Positions 4,884 through 5,715 of a stretch of DNA of 5,715 nucleotides are shown here, piece after piece. The DNA lies in assembly GCA_030666985.1 (NCBI GenBank), contig DAOUWT010000187.1:1-5715 (forward strand), written 5' to 3'. Every line of letters starts with the position of its first letter. The first letter of the stretch is position 1. The notes beneath the pieces were generated by a model that searched no databases, was not told the DNA's origin, and saw nothing but the letters and a program-made list of their open reading frames with translations. Source of the stretch: Chloroflexota bacterium. Its GTDB lineage: Bacteria > Chloroflexota > Anaerolineae > Anaerolineales > UBA11858. The translations under genes were made by a program, and so were the position numbers.

Positions 4884-4947
4884 TATTGGATATTGGGCAT
4901 TGGAGGTTGGAGACTAGCGACTAAAGACTGGTGACTAGAGACTAGAA
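4884..4947. repeat. Degenerate heptamer arrays at the 3' end of rph
   Basis: Four 7-base units of the form NNTTGGR (TATTGGA, TATTGGG, CATTGGA, GGTTGGA; 4884-4911) are followed, after one base, by five units of an ACTAGNG type (ACTAGCG, ACTAAAG, ACTGGTG, ACTAGAG, ACTAGAA; 4913-4947). The second array covers the stop and last codons of rph (4935-4947). The pattern resembles cyanobacterial STRR heptamers. It fills the spacer between the terminator and the rph stop. Confidence 0.7.
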
Positions 4948-5648
4948 TGTTGAATCTGGATTAGTTCTTGAATACCTTTAGCAGCGAGGTTTAGCATTGT
5001 GTCCAACTCTCCCCTAGAGAAGGTAGCCCCTTCGGCAGTGCCTTGGATTTCGATGAATTCTCCGGCCCCATTCATGACAACATTGATGTCCACATCGACT
5101 GCGGAGTCCTCTTCGTAGCACAAATCCAGCAGAGGCTGGCCATTGAGCATCCCCACGCTGATGGCCGCCACGGGTGAGGCAAACACGTCCGGGGAAAGGT
5201 CTCCCCGTTCGACCAGGGGCTGGAGCGCCAACCTCAGGGCCACGTATCCGCCGGTGATGGCGGCCGTCCGTGTTCCGCCATCGGCCTGAATTACGTCACA
5301 ATCCACAATGCAGGTGCGGGGGCCAAGTTTCTCCAAGTTAATGGCAGCCCGCAGGCTGCGCCCAATGAGGCGCCGAATCTCCTGGGTGCGTCCCCCCAAG
5401 CCAGCGGTTTCGCGGCGCGTGCGGGTGTGAGTAGAGCGCGGGAGCATGGCGTATTCCGCCGTCACCCATCCGCCGGGAATATTGTTCCGCTCTTTCCAGG
5501 ATGGCACTTCATCTTTGATGGTGACATTGCAAAGGACTTTGGTGTTCCCGGCCGTAATCAGCACGGAACCTTCGGGGTAAATCACGTAGTCGGGGGTCAG
5601 GGTCACGGGGTGGATTTGGTCGTAGCTGCGTCCATCGTTTCGGGGCAT
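4935..5648 (-). CDS. rph: Ribonuclease PH
   Basis: A 237-residue phosphorolytic 3'-5' exoribonuclease that trims tRNA 3' ends using phosphate; family members form a hexameric ring. The length matches E. coli RNase PH (238). Signatures are NDGRSYDQIHPV (4-15), GGWVTAEYAMLPRSTHTR (59-76), the GRTQEIRRLIGRSLRA block (86-101) with R87, and DCDVIQADGGTRTAAITGG (116-134) with R127, the two arginines expected to hold phosphate. The conserved acidic segment YEEDSAVDVDINVVMN (178-193) supplies the metal and catalytic acids. The start chosen is the ATG at 5646-5648, seven bases after AAGGA (complement of 5656-5660). An upstream ATG at 5685-5687 would add 13 residues that do not fit the family. A -10-like TAGAAT (complement of 5686-5691) may belong to its promoter, but the -35 region is unclear near the window edge. 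The last three codons lie inside a heptamer array. Confidence 0.96.
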   Translation of the reverse strand: MPRNDGRSYDQIHPVTLTPDYVIYPEGSVLITAGNTKVLCNVTIKDEVPSWKERNNIPGGWVTAEYAMLPRSTHTRTRRETAGLGGRTQEIRRLIGRSLRAAINLEKLGPRTCIVDCDVIQADGGTRTAAITGGYVALRLALQPLVERGDLSPDVFASPVAAISVGMLNGQPLLDLCYEEDSAVDVDINVVMNGAGEFIEIQGTAEGATFSRGELDTMLNLAAKGIQELIQIQHSSL

Positions 5649-5655
5649 GCTATAT

Positions 5656-5660
5656 TCCTT
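5656..5660 (-). promoter_or_regulatory. Ribosome binding site that fixes the rph start
   Basis: AAGGA on the minus strand lies seven bases before the ATG at 5646-5648. It supports the start MPRNDGRSYD, the usual N-terminus of RNase PH, over the ATG at 5685-5687. Confidence 0.8.
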
Positions 5661-5715
5661 TAGTAAAACGTGTTGCGTGAATATCATTCTACTTACAACG
5701 CTCGAAGGGGAACGC

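Noticed and set aside
4884..4947. Heptamer arrays as a CRISPR array
   Set aside because: The units are 7 bp with no spacers between them and no cas genes nearby.
5649..5687. Upstream ATG of rph giving 13 extra residues
   Set aside because: The extra residues do not fit RNase PH, and AAGGA correctly precedes the ATG at 5646-5648.

Overview
The window looks like a chromosomal housekeeping segment of a free-living bacterium, most likely Chloroflexota (Anaerolineae-like). That placement is tentative. It rests on the rpsF-ssb-rpsR order, the Cys-rich zinc form of ribosomal protein S18, a membrane-anchored parvulin with a Pro/Thr/Glu-rich linker, and intergenic spacers full of short palindromes and heptamer repeats. 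No phage, plasmid, transposase, CRISPR, tRNA or rRNA signal was seen.

Layout. A minus-strand gene (107-1687) encodes a soluble receiver-GAF-histidine kinase. A 412-bp divergent spacer (1688-2099) separates it from the plus-strand cluster. That spacer holds two G-runs, a triplicated heptamer, a palindromic repeat, a 16-bp direct repeat carrying promoter-like boxes for the kinase, and a small hairpin just ahead of rpsF. The plus cluster is rpsF (2100-2384), ssb (2474-2869), rpsR (3080-3319) and a peptidyl-prolyl isomerase gene (3458-4768). Gaps of 89, 210 and 138 bp separate these genes. The rpsR-flanking gaps carry repeat-like inverted elements. The isomerase gene converges on rph (RNase PH, minus strand, 4935-5648). 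Between them lie a 41-nt perfect palindrome, a rho-independent terminator and a run of degenerate heptamers that reaches into the rph stop codon.

How the genes fit together. S6 and S18 bind each other on the 30S platform, and SSB coats single-stranded DNA; this trio is a classic bacterial neighbourhood. In many bacteria rplI or dnaB follows, but here an extracytoplasmic folding factor follows instead. RNase PH trims tRNA 3' ends. The kinase has no partner regulator in the window and appears orphan here.

No convincing undescribed multi-gene system is visible. The most unusual content is in the spacers: paired palindromes showing a compensatory base change, duplicated promoter-like units, heptamer arrays, and long inverted repeats next to essential genes.
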